64,000 bases of DNA from Symbiodinium natans (taxonomy: Eukaryota > Sar > Dinophyceae > Suessiales > Symbiodiniaceae): positions 758,501-822,500 of the forward strand of contig CAJNDS010000879.1 of NCBI GenBank assembly GCA_905221605.1, given 5' to 3'. This document shows, in pieces, positions 1 to 13,158 of the stretch (its first letter is position 1; each line of letters starts with the position of its first letter). Made by a program: the position numbers and the translations under genes. The notes under the pieces were generated by a model. The model was not told the origin of the DNA and made no database searches. It saw only the letters and a list, made by a program, of their open reading frames with translations.

Positions 1-3000
1 GGAGTTCTTTGATCTTACGGAGGTGTGGAGCTCAGGATTTGGTACTCAATGTGTGTACCGGCTGAGACGAAGTCTTTTTAAGGGCATTCTAAATTTGATG
101 CCTGCCTTTTTCTCATGAAGGCCATGGAGTTGCGGACGGAATGCGTCCTCCTGAGTGGTGACGTTGAGGCATGCCTTCAGTAAATGAGCTCATAGACACC
201 AGCTTCCAGGCATTCCTTCGTAGGGCTTTCTGAACCAGATGCAGGTGCAACATGTGTCTGTGCAGGCTTCCCTCCTTTGCCGCTCCTTAGGGCAGCTGCA
301 GCGCCCCTCCCCTTGCACAAGGGCAGGTCGCATTTCAGCTCAGAGCGTGTCAGGGCATGTGCACGGCACAGAAGGGCGTCTCGGCTAGGCTTTGGGGTCC
401 CCCCTCTGGAAAAAGAGCCGGAGCTACCAGCTTGGGCCTGGGCCTTGAACTCCGGATCTCGCCCAGGCTTTTGGCTTGAAGCTTGCAATTGAATAAAGCT
501 TGCATCTCTTGCATCTCGGAGCTGTGTGGAGATTGGAGGATTGGGCCAGTTTTGGCATGTTATTGTTTAAGTTTTATCCCAGGTCGCAGCCCAAGCGCGT
601 GCTGCGGTTGCGACCTTGACCTCTCCAGATGTCCTGATTGCGCTGAAGCGCTGGCGCTTTGGATCCTTCAAAAACCCAAGTGAAGAGGAATTGAAGGTTG
701 CACTCCTCGCAATTTATTTCCTTGTGCGCTTGTTGCAATGTAGGTACGTGAGGCATCACAAGGTGTCTGGGGCTGAGGCGAGCTGGCTCCGCCCTGCAGC
801 CTTCACGCTTACCTGTGCACCGCCTCCGCACCTCATCCGAGGCCGCGAACCCGTCAGGGTTGAACAGGTTCTTTAGAGATGGATGGAAAGAAGGCTTTTA
901 CACAATCTGTGCGAACAAAAGGTTTCGAGGGTGGAAGGCTGTGGCTGGACCAGGAAGAATTGGAAGTCTCAAGGCTTCATCTTTGCATGTTCTAGGACAG
1001 TGATCAGCTTTCCATGTCCGCTTTCTTGCGCCCTGTGAGGTGAATGCTGGCTGCACAGGACCTTTCCAACACGTGAGAGTTGAGCTTCGGCCTGCATTGC
1101 AAAGAATGTTGCTGGATCTGATTGGCAGGATTGTCGCTGTCGACGTTGTGGAAGGATGCCACAGCCGGGGTTCTGGAAATTCTGAACTCGCCAGCGCTGC
1201 AGGAAGCCCAGTTGTCGGGTTGTCGGTGGCCCATCCTTGCTGTACAGTACTGTTCAGCCAGAGCATGCCCACCATGTCGCTGAGGCTTGGCACCAAGCCG
1301 GACCCTAGCTTGGCTGCAGGTAGGGGCAGCATGGGGATGTGGGAACATACGGGGACATCGCATTGAGCATGTTTGTAACCATGGGTAACAGCGTGTAGCT
1401 CCGAGCTTCATTCGTTGACGCCTTCAGTCGTTGACGCCCTTAGCTTCTCAGCTGAAGGCTGGGACGCACCTCTGCCCCTTCATGGCGGCGACCGCTTAGA
1501 TGGTGAAGCAGAGCTCTCCGCACGATGGTCGCTGGGCGCTCTTTAGAAGGCTTTTACAGTTTATCTCCAACTCAGCAGTATGACGGTATGCAGCCAAGGA
1601 AGAAGGTCATGGGCGATCGTGACCCTGCAGAGCTCACCCGGAGCGAGTTAAGGGCTCTTTTCGTACTCGGCCACCGCATCCCTTGGCAGTACAGGTCGGC
1701 AGGGCTTCCATCAGTTTCAGAGTCTTACAGAGTGGGTGTAGGATCGGTTTAGGTAAAAGCTGGTGCAACAGTGCACGCTCGTTTTGGAGAGCGGAGTGTT
1801 GATCGCGAGACATGACATTTGTGAGGCTGGCGCTTTGGCCCGCGTGGCTTCACGTCGCGGAAGAGGGCAGTGACCCGCTGGACGACGGTGCGCTATCATT
1901 CTTTAGAACGCGCAGTAGACGAGTACGAATGTGCTTTCTGTTTCAGTCTGCAGGCATGCTCTGCACTGAAGAGACCTGCAAGAGGCAGATCGAGAAGGAC
2001 GTGCCCAGGCCAGAACATGCGGACTCACATTTGCCGCGGAAAGACTGCTGTCCTAGTCAGATCTCAGCCCTGAGATTTGCCGTTCCGTAATATTCTGATT
2101 TGTACTCAATGGGCAATGACCATATAGGACATAGTTGACATAGAGCCAAGCTGCCGCAGCATACGCGTCCGAATGAAGCTGCTGCAGCCGGTCATTATTC
2201 ATGCTTAATGGCGTAATGATTCTGCAACTCAGTTGCACAACAATTTGAGATCTTCAAGGGCCTCCCGCCTCTTTGTAGGACACGGCCGGCGGACCTGAAC
2301 GAGAGCCAGCGGGCAGCACTTGGTCGCTGCTTGTTTGCACTGTTTGCACCATGGCCAGGTCAGCAAGCGCCTTGGCTCTGGAGGTTGCAGGTGCCTGAAG
2401 AAGTTGCCAGTCATGAAGCGTCAATACTAGCATGCCCGCCTACGTCAAATCATGCGGCTGCTGAGAGCAAGTAGTTGAGCAGACCACACTGCCCCTAGAG
2501 CTCTCCCAGAGACAGACTTATTTGAGTCAGACCCCCCGTGAGCGGCCGCCACCCAAGCTTAGAGCCATCCAGAGCCACTTTGAGCAGCTGGAATCGGCAA
2601 ACATTTGGCAGCTGCAAACACTATTGTGTGGAAAGAAATCGAGGGGTTTTGCCCGAGGCGTGCTCCGGGCCTTTGCAGTTCTTCGGCCGCAGGCCTCTTG
2701 TCTTAGAAGATCATGCATGGTTGCCTGCATTAAGGGCTTCAGCGACAGCAACGATCTGGAAAGGGGTCAATGCCCCATGTCATTGCCTTGCCGTTGCCAG
2801 CTTCTGCAGGTGGGCTATTGCCAGGGCTACTTGGCCGCACAGGGTTCAAGTGGCCGAACTTAGGCGTCCCTCACAAGGATGATGGAAGGTGTGGCCATGA
2901 ATGAACATGGTGAGTGAGGTGATGAATGGTGTACTAGGCTGACTAGGCTTGTTGTTGAGGTGCGAGTAGTCAGGTCTTAACTTTGTGGCAGCAGTCGCGC

Positions 3001-3246
3001 TGCTCGTGGGCTTCACAGAGAAACAAGCACTTGGTGGCCTTCGTGCACTTACCGACCCTTGGACAAAGCATGTGTTGGAGAGCATATTGTGGGAGAAAGC
3101 ATGGGGGCCCGACTTTGCCGGCAGCCGATTCCAACGAGACACTGAGGATGTGTTTTGCAGCGGACCCTCGGCAGATTCGGGGTTGCTTGCGACAGCAAGG
3201 GCCGCATGAGCAACAAGGCATTATGCTGCCTTCATATCCACTACAG
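1..3246. other. Gene-poor stretch, no recognised gene
   Basis: Open frames here are short and occur on both strands; none resembles a family I know. One weak hint is the + frame at about 2555-2610, which reads like an amphipathic helix with the core IQSHFEQLESA. That is similar in style to the N-terminal helix of membrin-type SNAREs and might belong with the last exon at 3247. I see no repeats longer than a few copies and no RNA gene. Confidence 0.4.
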
Positions 3247-3432
3247 GGGCTGGCGCCCATGACCACGCGTTCGCAACTTGCCAACACATGTAACACCATA
3301 CCCGGAGTATCCAGAAGCTCAACTGGGCAAGTTAGCAGTGTGACCCAAGAAGTAGAGAGACACAACTGCGCACGCATTACTTTGTTTATCGGCCTTTTGG
3401 TGGTCTTATGTGGTCTTCTTTATCTAGCTTGA
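3247..3432 (+). CDS. Possible last exon of a tail-anchored Qb-SNARE-like protein
   Basis: After a CTACAG acceptor the frame stays open for 61 codons and stops at TGA 3430-3432. It ends in a charged stretch (EVERHNCAR) followed by about 17 hydrophobic residues (ITLFIGLLVVLCGLLYL) and then the stop, the layout of a C-terminal membrane anchor. The upstream part (RSQLANTCNTIPGV) resembles the end of the SNARE helix of Golgi SNAREs of the membrin/GOSR2 kind, where RS-L--T---I--V precedes the anchor. The rest of a SNARE could not be assembled, apart from a weak candidate helix at about 2555-2610. The membrane tail is seen directly; the SNARE assignment is inference. It could also be another tail-anchored protein. 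Confidence 0.3.
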   Translation, partial: GLAPMTTRSQLANTCNTIPGVSRSSTGQVSSVTQEVERHNCARITLFIGLLVVLCGLLYLA

Positions 3433-6400
3433 TTCCTCCTCTGCCTAGCATAGCTAGCTCTTTGACAGCATAGGCAGCAATTGTAAGACCCACTCAGTGA
3501 TTGAACATGTGAGTTTGGGCGCGGCACTGGAAAGCTTTGGCCGATGCGTGTGGGGACGGTGCAAAATGGCGATCGTATCCCATGATATGAATGACGGCGG
3601 CCCAGCCGGCTTCTGATTCTGGCCGAAATAATGGTGCCTGGTAACGTGGAAACCATCCATGGTCGCTCCGGCTCAGAAGACCCCCTTTTTTTCCGAGGCC
3701 TGTGGATCCTAGGGGCCTACGGCTTGGGGCCAGCGTAAACGTTCGATTCAAGTGGCGGTGGTTTGAGCACTAAGATTCAAACGAACAATGGCGACCCAAG
3801 CATGTATATATGTATATATATATATGTATACTGACACACGCAGGGGCAGTTCTCCAGTGCGCGAGTCTGTTTCCTTGGAGCCAGGGGTTTGCGGAGAGGG
3901 GGTGGCCAGGTGCAGTCCCACCCATTTGGTCGTCCGGCTCGGGGTTTCTGCCTGCAGGATACTACGAGGAGTCGATGAGTGGCCTCTTGCGCGACATTGC
4001 AGTTCTTGATGCGCTTCTGTGGGGGGCTGAGTGTCCAGGAAATGACGCAGAATTTGCATCATGTAGCAGTGTAGTCCCAAAGCCCGGCCCGGGGTGACAC
4101 ACCGCTGATCTAGATGTGGTGTCGGACACTTTAAGATCTTTTGAGTAGAGCGCTAGGTGATAGGAGTGCATCGGAGATGTTTTCCCCAACCTGTTCTGCT
4201 GCAGGCTCCACCTGCTGCCCAAAATCCACGCGCGATTCGCCGAGGTGGACTGCTCGGATTGCTACAGGTCATGTCAGGCGGCATGAAGGCAGCAAGGCGG
4301 GATGCTCCATTGATTCATGTGCCAGGTGGATTTGCCTCTCATATGGATTGCTACCGAACCGCTTCTGACCCTGTTCTCGCGGGAGCTGAAGCCCATCGAG
4401 CCTAGGCCAAAAGTTGAAGCGTCGCAGAGAGACCCGACCTGAAAAGCCGAACAGTGCAAGTGTGCGGCATATGGACCCACGACTTGCCGTGCCAAAGGAG
4501 AGCATTTGTAGAATTTGGGACTTCTTCCTCATCGAGGGCGTCTGTGCTTGGCCGAATTGCAGGGTCTTGAAAGGTCTCAGCTGCAGGATATGCGAAGGGT
4601 TAAAGCCCAGAATGTGATCCAACATGTGGGAGGATGTGTGAGAGGTATGACGTATCTGATCGTACGTGCCTGATTCTCCAAGGTGCTCCTTTCGCTGTCG
4701 CCAAGCTGAATAGTGCCACGCCGTAGTGGTTCAAAGCATCTTTCCTCATGGATCACTCCCGAGGTGTTTCTCGCCTATGCTGAGCTGGCCTTTGAACGTG
4801 TCCTGGTCGCAAGTTTGCCGTGACATTATGGGGACTTGATGGGGCGTGGTCCTTCTCACCTCCCGCTGCACACAAGCTTGCCGGGCACGATGCGTGGAGC
4901 ATAGATTACAAATACTTGCGGAGGAAATCTGCTCACTGGGGCGGCAGCAGAGGATTCGCTGGGAGCGTTCAGGCACAGCTAGGGCCCAGGATAAGGTCTG
5001 GACGCGGAATGCTTGGGTGGCCTTTGAATGCGAGGGGGTCACGTCAAAGCCTGCAGGCTCCTTCTGGGCGATTCCAGCGCCATCGCAGCTCGACCTTATC
5101 ATCAGATTCATCAGTCAACTTCGAAGCTTCGTAAGCTTTGTGCCCCGTGGTGTTCCGCCTGCGTTCCGTGATGGTGGTCAGAGAATGAATCAGAACCAGC
5201 ACTGCACCTGCGACAGCCTTTGCCATCGCAGAGGCAGGGAACATTCTGCATCGAGCAGCATTCTTTCTGGCTGCTTGGCTTGTGAAGCTATCCAGGCTGT
5301 AGCCAGGGCTTTGTAACTAGAGGGAGGTGGGCCTTGTGTCTGCATCCATAAGGCTCCACGGCCCTTTGGTAGTGGCCTGAACGAGACGCTTTTGCAGAGC
5401 CTGCGCAAGGCTGGGCTTAGTTCAGTGATATGTTCAGCTTCGGAAGATAAGCCAGCGCATTGCTCTTCCAACAAGCCACAAATTCGGCTGTGAATCAAAA
5501 AGGTTTGGCTTGGAACAGGGCCCCCCCGCGACAAAGCTTGTAACAAGGGGGTTCGGTTCCGCGACAAACTCTCCGCGACTAGGCCAATGTACTTATTATT
5601 TAGTCACTTATCAGGTCGAGGAGTTGTGAGCACGTGAACGCCTGCGACAAGCCCCGCGACAGCCCAGCCAGCAAATGCCCAGACTGCAGACAATAGCCAA
5701 GCATATCAATCAAGCGATGAAACAGAAACAGGCTTGAATTCGCTCGGCCCTGAGCCCCCAATGTCCAAAGGCAAGGACAGTTTCTAGCAAACGTTGCAGT
5801 GCATTTTTTCCAAGCTATATCATAAACTAGCGTTTATAAGAATATTGGGGTTGAACAGAGTGAGGGCCGAGCCCGCAAAAGAGGGGCTTGCCATTGCCAT
5901 CCACAGCCACTTCAGGCAAATGTCAAGTTTTGTCACGAAGCGTGGGTTCTTGTGACACTGCCTGCGTCTGGAAGACATTCTCGAGCCGAAGAGGACCCCA
6001 AAATGTACAGGTCTTGAGTTGCCGAAGCTCAAACATACTCCAATCGTCTTTGGGTTTTAGATGTCGGAGACTTACTTTGTAGACGGTGTGGATGGCGCTA
6101 CGTACTGAAGATGAAGAGGCCGATGAAAAAGGCTCATAGCGGGTACTCATGGGTACTCGTGCCGTCTGCTCACGTTCAGCAGACTGAGCAATCCTCACAG
6201 TGCGATCTCAGCACTTTGACCGAGAAACGACAACCATGGCAAATGTGACGTCACGTCCAGGGCTCTCGAGTGCCAAGATGAAATCCGTCGGCGGACGTTC
6301 TCCGCGATGTGATCTAGAAAGCTCTGCAGTGTCTCAAACGCGCTCGCGTTGCTCAGATTCAGCTTGGCTAGTGGCTGGCTAGCGGCTACCCTTACAGTAT

Positions 6401-9400
6401 TATATAAGGCCCTGTCCCCCCGACACGTTTCGATGCCACATATTCTTGCAGAACCATACCTTGTCGTTCTTGCTGTGACTGTGAAAGCTTGAATATTAAG
6501 CCTTCTCGGCGCCGCAATAGCTCCAGTCCTGGAAGGAGGCCGCTGGGGCGTGCCAGCTGGTCGACCCCTGAGAAGGTGATGCCATTGACTCGAACATTTA
6601 GCTAGCTTTACTGTATCAGTACATAGAGATGCTTGCTTTTGTGTACACCTTTTTCAAAAGCCCGAGTGGCGCCCGCAGGTCGCCGGAGGTGACCGGATAG
6701 GATATTGTGTGTGCACTTTGTACAGTTCTCAGAGGCGTGTGAGGTTTGTTCAATACGACTATCAGTTGTAATGCTGCTGCGTTTTGCTGGATGCTACTCA
6801 CTTCCAAGTCCTTTTTCGGTTCTTATCAACAAGCCTCCGTTTCAGCCTCCCTCACCTGCTGATGAAAGGGCCGCGAAGAACGTTGCAAGGTAAACCTTCA
6901 ACCAACCATCAGCAGGTAAATGTTCTTCTGGCACATGGCAAAGAGTCCGCAAAGACAGCGACATCTCAGTGACGCACTTGAACTGCTGGAGGTGCAGAGT
7001 TCACAGGTTGTTGCTGGTGGTAGACCTTTGGCTGGATGCAGGCTGACATGCAGCACTTCATGCTTAGATGCCTGTTGCATTGCTAGTTGGAGAGGCCTCT
7101 GATTCACAGCACCATGGGCATATTTAATACGCAACACAGCTACCTTGTACCTGTGCCGTATAGCTTCGCAGATCGTTCCTCACGCGTTGGCAGATGGCAA
7201 GATGACACTGGACATTAGCACGGCCATAGCGGAAGCTGCACGGCAGAAGCAAAGAATGCCAAAGTATGGCAGTGACGGCAGGCATTTGTGACCATGTGCT
7301 CAGAACTGCTCGAAGTCGTGCGAAACATCTGAGCCCAGGCTCAGGCCCTGGAAGCTGCGGGCCACACGAAGGCACGGAGGGCGAAACCTAGAGCAGTCTA
7401 GCCCTCCAAAAAGTTATACAGGCAAGTGAGCAAGGCGCCACCTTTTTTGTATCGGCGGACATTTTGTGCCGAGGCTTGCATTAGCAGCATTTGTGATTAC
7501 CGCCTCTGTCGCTTTGCGGAGGGCGCGGCAGCAGCCTTCGGCGCCGCAGCATCGCTGCAGGGCGATGTGCTGCTGACATTTGCCTGCAAAGCTGCAAGAC
7601 CGTCACAAGCACTGAGGCCACTGAGACCTGTAAGGCAGTTTCGTTCTGACTCTAGAAGGAAAGGAGCTGAGATGTCATCAGCTTTCCTGTGAAATTCTTG
7701 AAGAAGCCACACGCAGCTGTACCCCATGTAGCAAGTTATGACGTGCTAGGAATGCACTTTGCTGACGTGCAGTGGATGCAAGGAAAGGCCTGGCGACCTT
7801 ATCCTACATTCGCCTGTCGCTGCAGCAGGACACATGAAACGCATATGGAAGCATGAGCTCCCACTGTGGTGCGTTTATCGGCTGCCGCGCGGCTTCGGAC
7901 AACCAAAGGCACGCACACTGATATTTCCGACTTCGTACCGTCAGCAAATGCCAGCATATGCCTGCGCGCTTCCGTCCTTCTCACTGAACGGCCTCGTCCG
8001 TGCCGTCGGCAGGAGGTCAGCAGCAGACTCAGGGAGACAGCCAACCATGCTTTGCTGCAACAGTGCAGGATCCTTGGCCGACTTTACACGACAAGGAGCC
8101 GGACGAGCTTCTGTCCGAGACTCTGCTGGAGGCCAGTGCAGTTCAGAACGAACTTGCTTGGCATATTGAACTTGTACCAACATGGCTTGGCAGTGTGGCA
8201 TGTCTTCAACTGCGTAGCGCTCGCCCCGAAGCCTGAGAGGTGCGTGCGGCACCTTTGCGCAGCCGGGTCCTCGAGGGTCAGCTGCTCCAGGCTCATTCCT
8301 CATAACTGATAATGAGAACATATCGCAAGATCCATTCATCTTGCAGAGAGCCCAGTGCAACTGACAACATCCCACAACTGCCAGGTGCTGAGCGAAGTTC
8401 TTTTTGCCAAGCCGTCTAAGGCAAGGGGATAGCTGGGGATGGATCCGGGGATGGACATCCTTTGTGGATCAGGTAGGTCAGGCGTGTGCAGCACATGCCA
8501 ATTGCAGAGGATGTGGCGACCATCGACCGCGCCATAGAAGTCAGGGCTGAGGCACCTCGCCAACCCAACTCCACAACTTCTGGCTTTTGAGAATGGCACT
8601 AGCTTTCGCCTTTCGCGCAATGCACTGGAGATCTTTCGCAAGCTGCCAGCAACGAGGCGCTGTGTTTCTGCAGCGGGTATCTGGGTCAGAACGCGGGCTT
8701 AGAGTGGAGGTCAACAGTCAGAAGGGCGCCAGTGTGGTGTTCGGCCTGATGCAGCCTGGATCTGGTTAGCATCCGGACCCATGGAGTTCAGATGCACACG
8801 GTGAGTTTTTGGGCTTAAGAAGCCTGGAAAACAGGGTAGGGGTGCGGCTTTCTCGCTTGCTGTGCTTCGCTCATGCTCTAGCCGGTGGGAAGGGCGGGGG
8901 CGGGGGGGGGGGGGGCTGGGTTGGGCTTAGGGGCATAGATAGCATCTTCCATGTTTCAGATCCCCTAGAATCAAGGGGTGAGGGATGTGCAACTGAGACC
9001 AAACTACGGAAAGAAGGGCCTGCATCTGCAGGGGGACATTCGCAACAGCAAATGGTGCAGCTTGAACCTCACAGACTGTTCCTCGGCAGGCTGTCAAGAC
9101 AAGCTTGGTGGCTCGGAAGAAAGCAGATCTGCACCGCCGCAGAGCGCATTGCTCCCGCCATGTCCGGTGTGTTAACACGAGGAAGGGACAGTTGAAGCCC
9201 TGAGCTGGAAACGGGCGAAGGCAGAGGAGCTGGAGCATCAGAGCCATGCCTAGCCGGGTGAGCAGTGCACAGGGAGACTCCCTTCTGCACCGTTCCAAGA
9301 GTTCCTTGCAGGAATTTGCGGCCGCTGCTGCAGCCAACGATGCCGATCACCGGCCGCTTTCGGACTGCAAAAAGCTGTGTGTCGGGGGCTTTGCTGGCTG

Positions 9401-9680
9401 CAGCAGAAATCTCACATCTCCAAACATCACTCCCGACCGACTGAGAGCACACAGCGAAAACGAAAAAGGAAGGCGAGGACTGCCCACTTCTGCCAAACCT
9501 CTAGACTGACCCTAGACGCTAAGTAGCTCCCCCCATGGAACTCACAACGACATGCTTCCAGCTCCGATTCTTGAAGCCTGGAGACCAACTCTATCCACAG
9601 CGATTTTCAACATGCTCCAAACATATTCAAGGGAGCCTACGAATTTGTAAGAGCTTGGTTTGACTTGTCGTTCCTGCAAG
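3433..9680. other. Gene-poor stretch with a few unassigned open frames
   Basis: There is no recognised gene in these 6.2 kb. The longest + frame, 4846-5316 (about 156 codons, GTG at its left end), has no family resemblance. A possible exon at about 8656-8765 (after TTTCTGCAG, core GLRVEVNSQKGASVVFGL) has acceptor-like and donor-like flanks but no homolog I recognise. A short TA-rich microsatellite sits at 3805-3832 and a run of G at about 8896-8914. Many short direct duplications are typical of the whole window. Confidence 0.4.
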
Positions 9681-9860
9681 GCTGGACTTGGACGCCCTGG
9701 TGCAGAGACTGCGGGCCTGTGGTGCACGAGGCGAAGATGCAGACTACATATCCCAGCTCTTCGATGTGTGGGCAGCACCAGGCGAGGCCTTTGCAGCAGC
9801 CGAATGGACGTCAATAGTTGCGGCCTATGACCGCCCACGCAGTGAAAGCACCGGCAGGTG
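9681..9860 (+). CDS. Unassigned exon candidate
   Basis: After the TTCCTGCAAG acceptor-like site the + frame reads a compact, Ala- and acid-rich globular-looking segment with the cores LDALVQRLRACGARGEDADY and SQLFDVWAAPGEAF. The amino-acid mix is more protein-like than the shadow frames around it. I recognise no family and cannot connect it to neighbouring exons with confidence. It might belong to the same gene as the SANT-like exon 0.5 kb downstream, which lies on the same strand. Confidence 0.25.
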
Positions 9861-10282
9861 TGAATGGAAAGCTGCTGCACCTTGGTGGCAGTATTTACTC
9901 GTAGCATCAAGAGATGTGGGGCAGATTGGATTCTCATTGGGTTCTCCAAGCAGACGCCAGGTCAGCAGCTGAGGTGCACTTGTTGTACGTAATGCCGTCT
10001 TCTTCTCACGAAAGGCTCCTGGACAGGCCCCTTAAAGATGACATGACATGACAGTTTGCTGGTCTTGGGATGGTGTCCGACCCCTCCCGTAAACATCACA
10101 GTACCTCACACTGCTGATGAAGCGCTGTCGCGTCGGATCCCAGGTCAGTGAGCGACTTCCTCCAGCGTTTTCTCGAGGTGGCGCGACGACTCCCGGGCAA
10201 GCAGTGTGGGGCACCCTGTGAAGGCACTGCTTTAATTTGCTGCTGGTTCGGCGCTCTGACGCTTTTTCTATTTGTTATCTCA

Positions 10283-10455
10283 TCAATGCGCGGGCTGCGC
10301 GGGTACTTGAAGGTGGTCTTCCACCCGGCTCTGAGCCGTTGGAGAGGGAGGTGGTCCGGCTGGTCTCGCGAGACGGCACGGGCAACTGGGCAGGGAAGGC
10401 CAAAGAGCTCTGCAAATCCTTCCCGGGCACCTCCGCGGAGTCTCTGGAGGACAGG
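10283..10455 (+). CDS. SANT/Myb-like domain exon
   Basis: The + frame contains LEREVVRLVSRDGTGNW, then KAKELC, then TSAESLEDR. This is the pattern of a SANT/Myb-like helix-turn-helix: an acidic first helix, the GxGNW turn with its conserved Trp, and a third helix that begins after a T-x-x-S. SANT/Myb domains bind DNA or histone tails, so a nuclear role is likely. The coding part seems to end at a donor-like GAGGACAG/GT near 10453. Other exons of the gene were not identified; the segment at 9681-9860 is one possibility. The domain call rests on motif reading only. Confidence 0.42.
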
Positions 10456-11520
10456 TTGCAGTTGTCGTATACGTCGTATACGTCGTGCTGTCTACTGGTG
10501 GTGCTCCAAAGGCAGCTTCAGTATGTTGCAGTAGCAGGATGTAGCAGGATAACGCAGGCGCAGAGTCAGCACTCAAGTTTGACTCCAGCAGGCATTGTGG
10601 CACCGCTTGGCCCCCACAATCAAGAAGGTTATTGAGGGCGACCAGCCGATGGCGTGCGGCCACAGTTGCAGCACGTGTCCAACCAAGCACGAGTGCCAGG
10701 CAAGTTGAATTGCAATGTTCGTTGGCGTGTCAACAAATATTCGATGCCGAACGTGCTGTTCACAATTGGATGCAACGAGGTTTAGTCAATCCGGTGTTCA
10801 ATGCCTGTTTGGTTTGCAGGTTCACGATGCCATCAAGGACATTGAAGATCTGTAGACTGTAGTTCTCGTGTCGCAGCGTCTGACGGTGGAACCGCAGCGC
10901 GTGGCAATGCTCGTAGTTAAAATGCCCTCGTCAAGTAGGACGATGTGAGAAGCAACAGCACTGCGCCAGTTCAGACGAGCGCAGAGCGCCGTCCAATCCT
11001 GTTGCCTCACGCCAAGCGGAGCAGCATGGAGCAGCGCACGCCGGATGAGCCGGGAAACCAGGCCAGGTTCGCCCAACAGGTTGGCAATGACGCCCGGATG
11101 AGCCATGGACGTTCAACATTGTTCGCATTGCTTCACAGAGACCAAGGCTTTGGCTGGCAGTGCCGTCACTGGGTCGCATCCAGGCGAAAGTCATGTGCAC
11201 AGATCTGCGCCATGCATGCATGCTGCATTCCTGGTCACAATCTCCAGTGTCTCTGCCCCGAGTCTTCTAGCGGACTGGCTCAGCACGTGCAGCCATGTGG
11301 CATACTTGTGTTGGAACGATTGATAGTCAAAAGTCTCTGCAGCTGTGTTTCCTGCAGCCATGTCGTTCATGTGCGAAAACAGCACCTGCAGCATAGATGT
11401 GAGCACAGGGGAAGTGCAGCAAGCATGTGTCAGAGCATGCCATATCCTGTGCAGTCTTGTAACGGAGCATTTATGCCTCTCGCCTGAAGACTCTGGAAGA
11501 CTGATCTGTTGCCCCCCGCC

Positions 11521-12429
11521 ATGCCGAATGGCCCTGTCAGAGCATTGCCTCTGAGAGACCCAGACGAATATGACAGGTATGTCTTCGGGAACGACTTCGA
11601 GCCTTCAGGTCCAGCGTATGGCGATGACGACGATATGTTGCAAAACCTATGGTGGGTCGGAAGTTACCCTAAGTATGTGGTTGCAGAAAACACGGTGTGC
11701 CACACATTCAGGAACGGCCCATCGGCTGATCGTGTGAGGGATCGTCGCTGTGTGATCTGCCTGGAAAATTTTCGTGATGGAGATGAGTTGAGAGTACTGC
11801 GCTGCTTTCACAGCTTCCACAGGAACTGTGTGGATCAATGGTTAGACACCAGCCGGCTATGCCCGATCTGCAAGCAGGACATTACAGGCTCCCCTCTCTC
11901 TCCGGGCTCTCCCATCTGGGCGACGGCCACTGAAGCCGCGGCATCCTCCGATTCTGACCCCATGGTCGAGGCAGAGCGGGCAGGACACGATGCGCAGCTC
12001 AGATCGCTTCGAGCAGCACAGGAAGCACGAGAGGCGCAAGGAACCGTTCGAAACCTTGTCCCGGGTGTCTCGGGCGCGTCAGGAAGAGGCTTTGTCCTTC
12101 GGATTCCGTCTGTCCCTGGTCTGTCCGCCGCTTCCGCCTTGCAACATCTACACCAGCACCGGGTCGCTGAGGCGCTTTGGGTGGATTCTAGGGGTCCCAG
12201 AAGTCAGCAAGTCCAGCAAGTCCAAGTCCAGCAAAGACTGTGCAGTTGGGCTTGGGCCCCGAACGGTGCCAATGGCACCGTTCCTGGCCAGCTTGCCATT
12301 CACCCTCAGGCTGTGCCTTTGCCTGTGCCTTCCAGCCCAAGCAATGTCTCAAGCGTCTCCGATACAGACAGTCTCAGCTCCAGTTACACAAGTTCCAGTT
12401 CTAGCAGTACTGACTCGCAAAGCCCCTAG
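11521..12429 (+). CDS. RING-H2 finger protein, probable E3 ubiquitin ligase (copy 1)
   Basis: This is an intronless 302-residue frame from ATG 11521 to TAG 12427-12429. A RING-H2 zinc finger spans residues 77-117: C77-x2-C80-x14-C95-x-H97-x2-H100-x2-C103-x10-C114-x2-C117, with the conserved Trp before the last cysteine pair and Pro after C114. RING-H2 domains recruit an E2 enzyme and pass ubiquitin to substrates. The N-terminal part (residues 1-70) is acidic and ends in NTVCHTF, a segment shared with the second copy at 13159. The C-terminal third is low-complexity and ends in a Ser-rich tail of more than 20 residues. No membrane segment is visible, so a soluble protein is likely. The frame can be opened 12 bases further upstream only through a TTG, so the ATG was chosen. 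Substrate unknown. Confidence 0.85.
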   Translation: MPNGPVRALPLRDPDEYDRYVFGNDFEPSGPAYGDDDDMLQNLWWVGSYPKYVVAENTVCHTFRNGPSADRVRDRRCVICLENFRDGDELRVLRCFHSFHRNCVDQWLDTSRLCPICKQDITGSPLSPGSPIWATATEAAASSDSDPMVEAERAGHDAQLRSLRAAQEAREAQGTVRNLVPGVSGASGRGFVLRIPSVPGLSAASALQHLHQHRVAEALWVDSRGPRSQQVQQVQVQQRLCSWAWAPNGANGTVPGQLAIHPQAVPLPVPSSPSNVSSVSDTDSLSSSYTSSSSSSTDSQSP

Positions 12430-13158
12430 AGGGTTTGTCCGGCTGATGATGGGGTGATCCTGCACCTATCCAGCCCTATTCAACCCGCGTAGCAGCAGCC
12501 GGCGGGTTGCGGGAGCGATGTGACACGCCAATGAAGCGGAGAAAAAACACGCGTGTGCAGAACTGCTTTGAAACCAACATCAAGTCGTAAGTAAGCCTCA
12601 GTTCGAACCGACGCTGTTGTTTCAGGCTGGCATGTGTGCAATGGGCTTAGAGTTTGGAGAATTTTCGGGATGTTTAGAGGCTTGGCTGCCAGCCTGCCAT
12701 GACAGGCCAACGAGATCCATCGCTTGCTGAGAAAAACGTGGTTGCGGTTGTGGCGGTGGTGGTGGCGGAACCCAGTGGGTGACATGAGGTGGCAAAGTTT
12801 CATGAGAAACCGCTGTCAGCTCCATGCACGTGTAATTGGCGGACATGATGGTGCTGACATCGGCCACACCTCTAGACACTGAGATTCCTGACCGAGGTCG
12901 GAATTTGCGCATCAACCCGTGCGAGTCGGCGCATCTCGTGACGTTGAGGCCAGCACCTGTGCACAGCCGAAATGCCGGTGCATGCAGCAAATCTGCAGAT
13001 CTTCATGCGGCCTTACATCTCCACCGATGTTTGTCAGCTGGCGCCAGGTAAGGTAGGGAGGCATGCCAAACCACGAGCGGTATGATTTGTTAGTGGACCA
13101 TAACTAGCCAGGGCCATTCAGACGGGTTGGTCTTCTCTGCTGAAATTATAGGAATTGG
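12430..13158. other. Spacer between the two RING-H2 genes
   Basis: These 729 bases hold no frame I would call a gene and no obvious repeat. The spacer is short compared with the other gap lengths in the window, which fits a tandem gene duplication. Confidence 0.5.
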
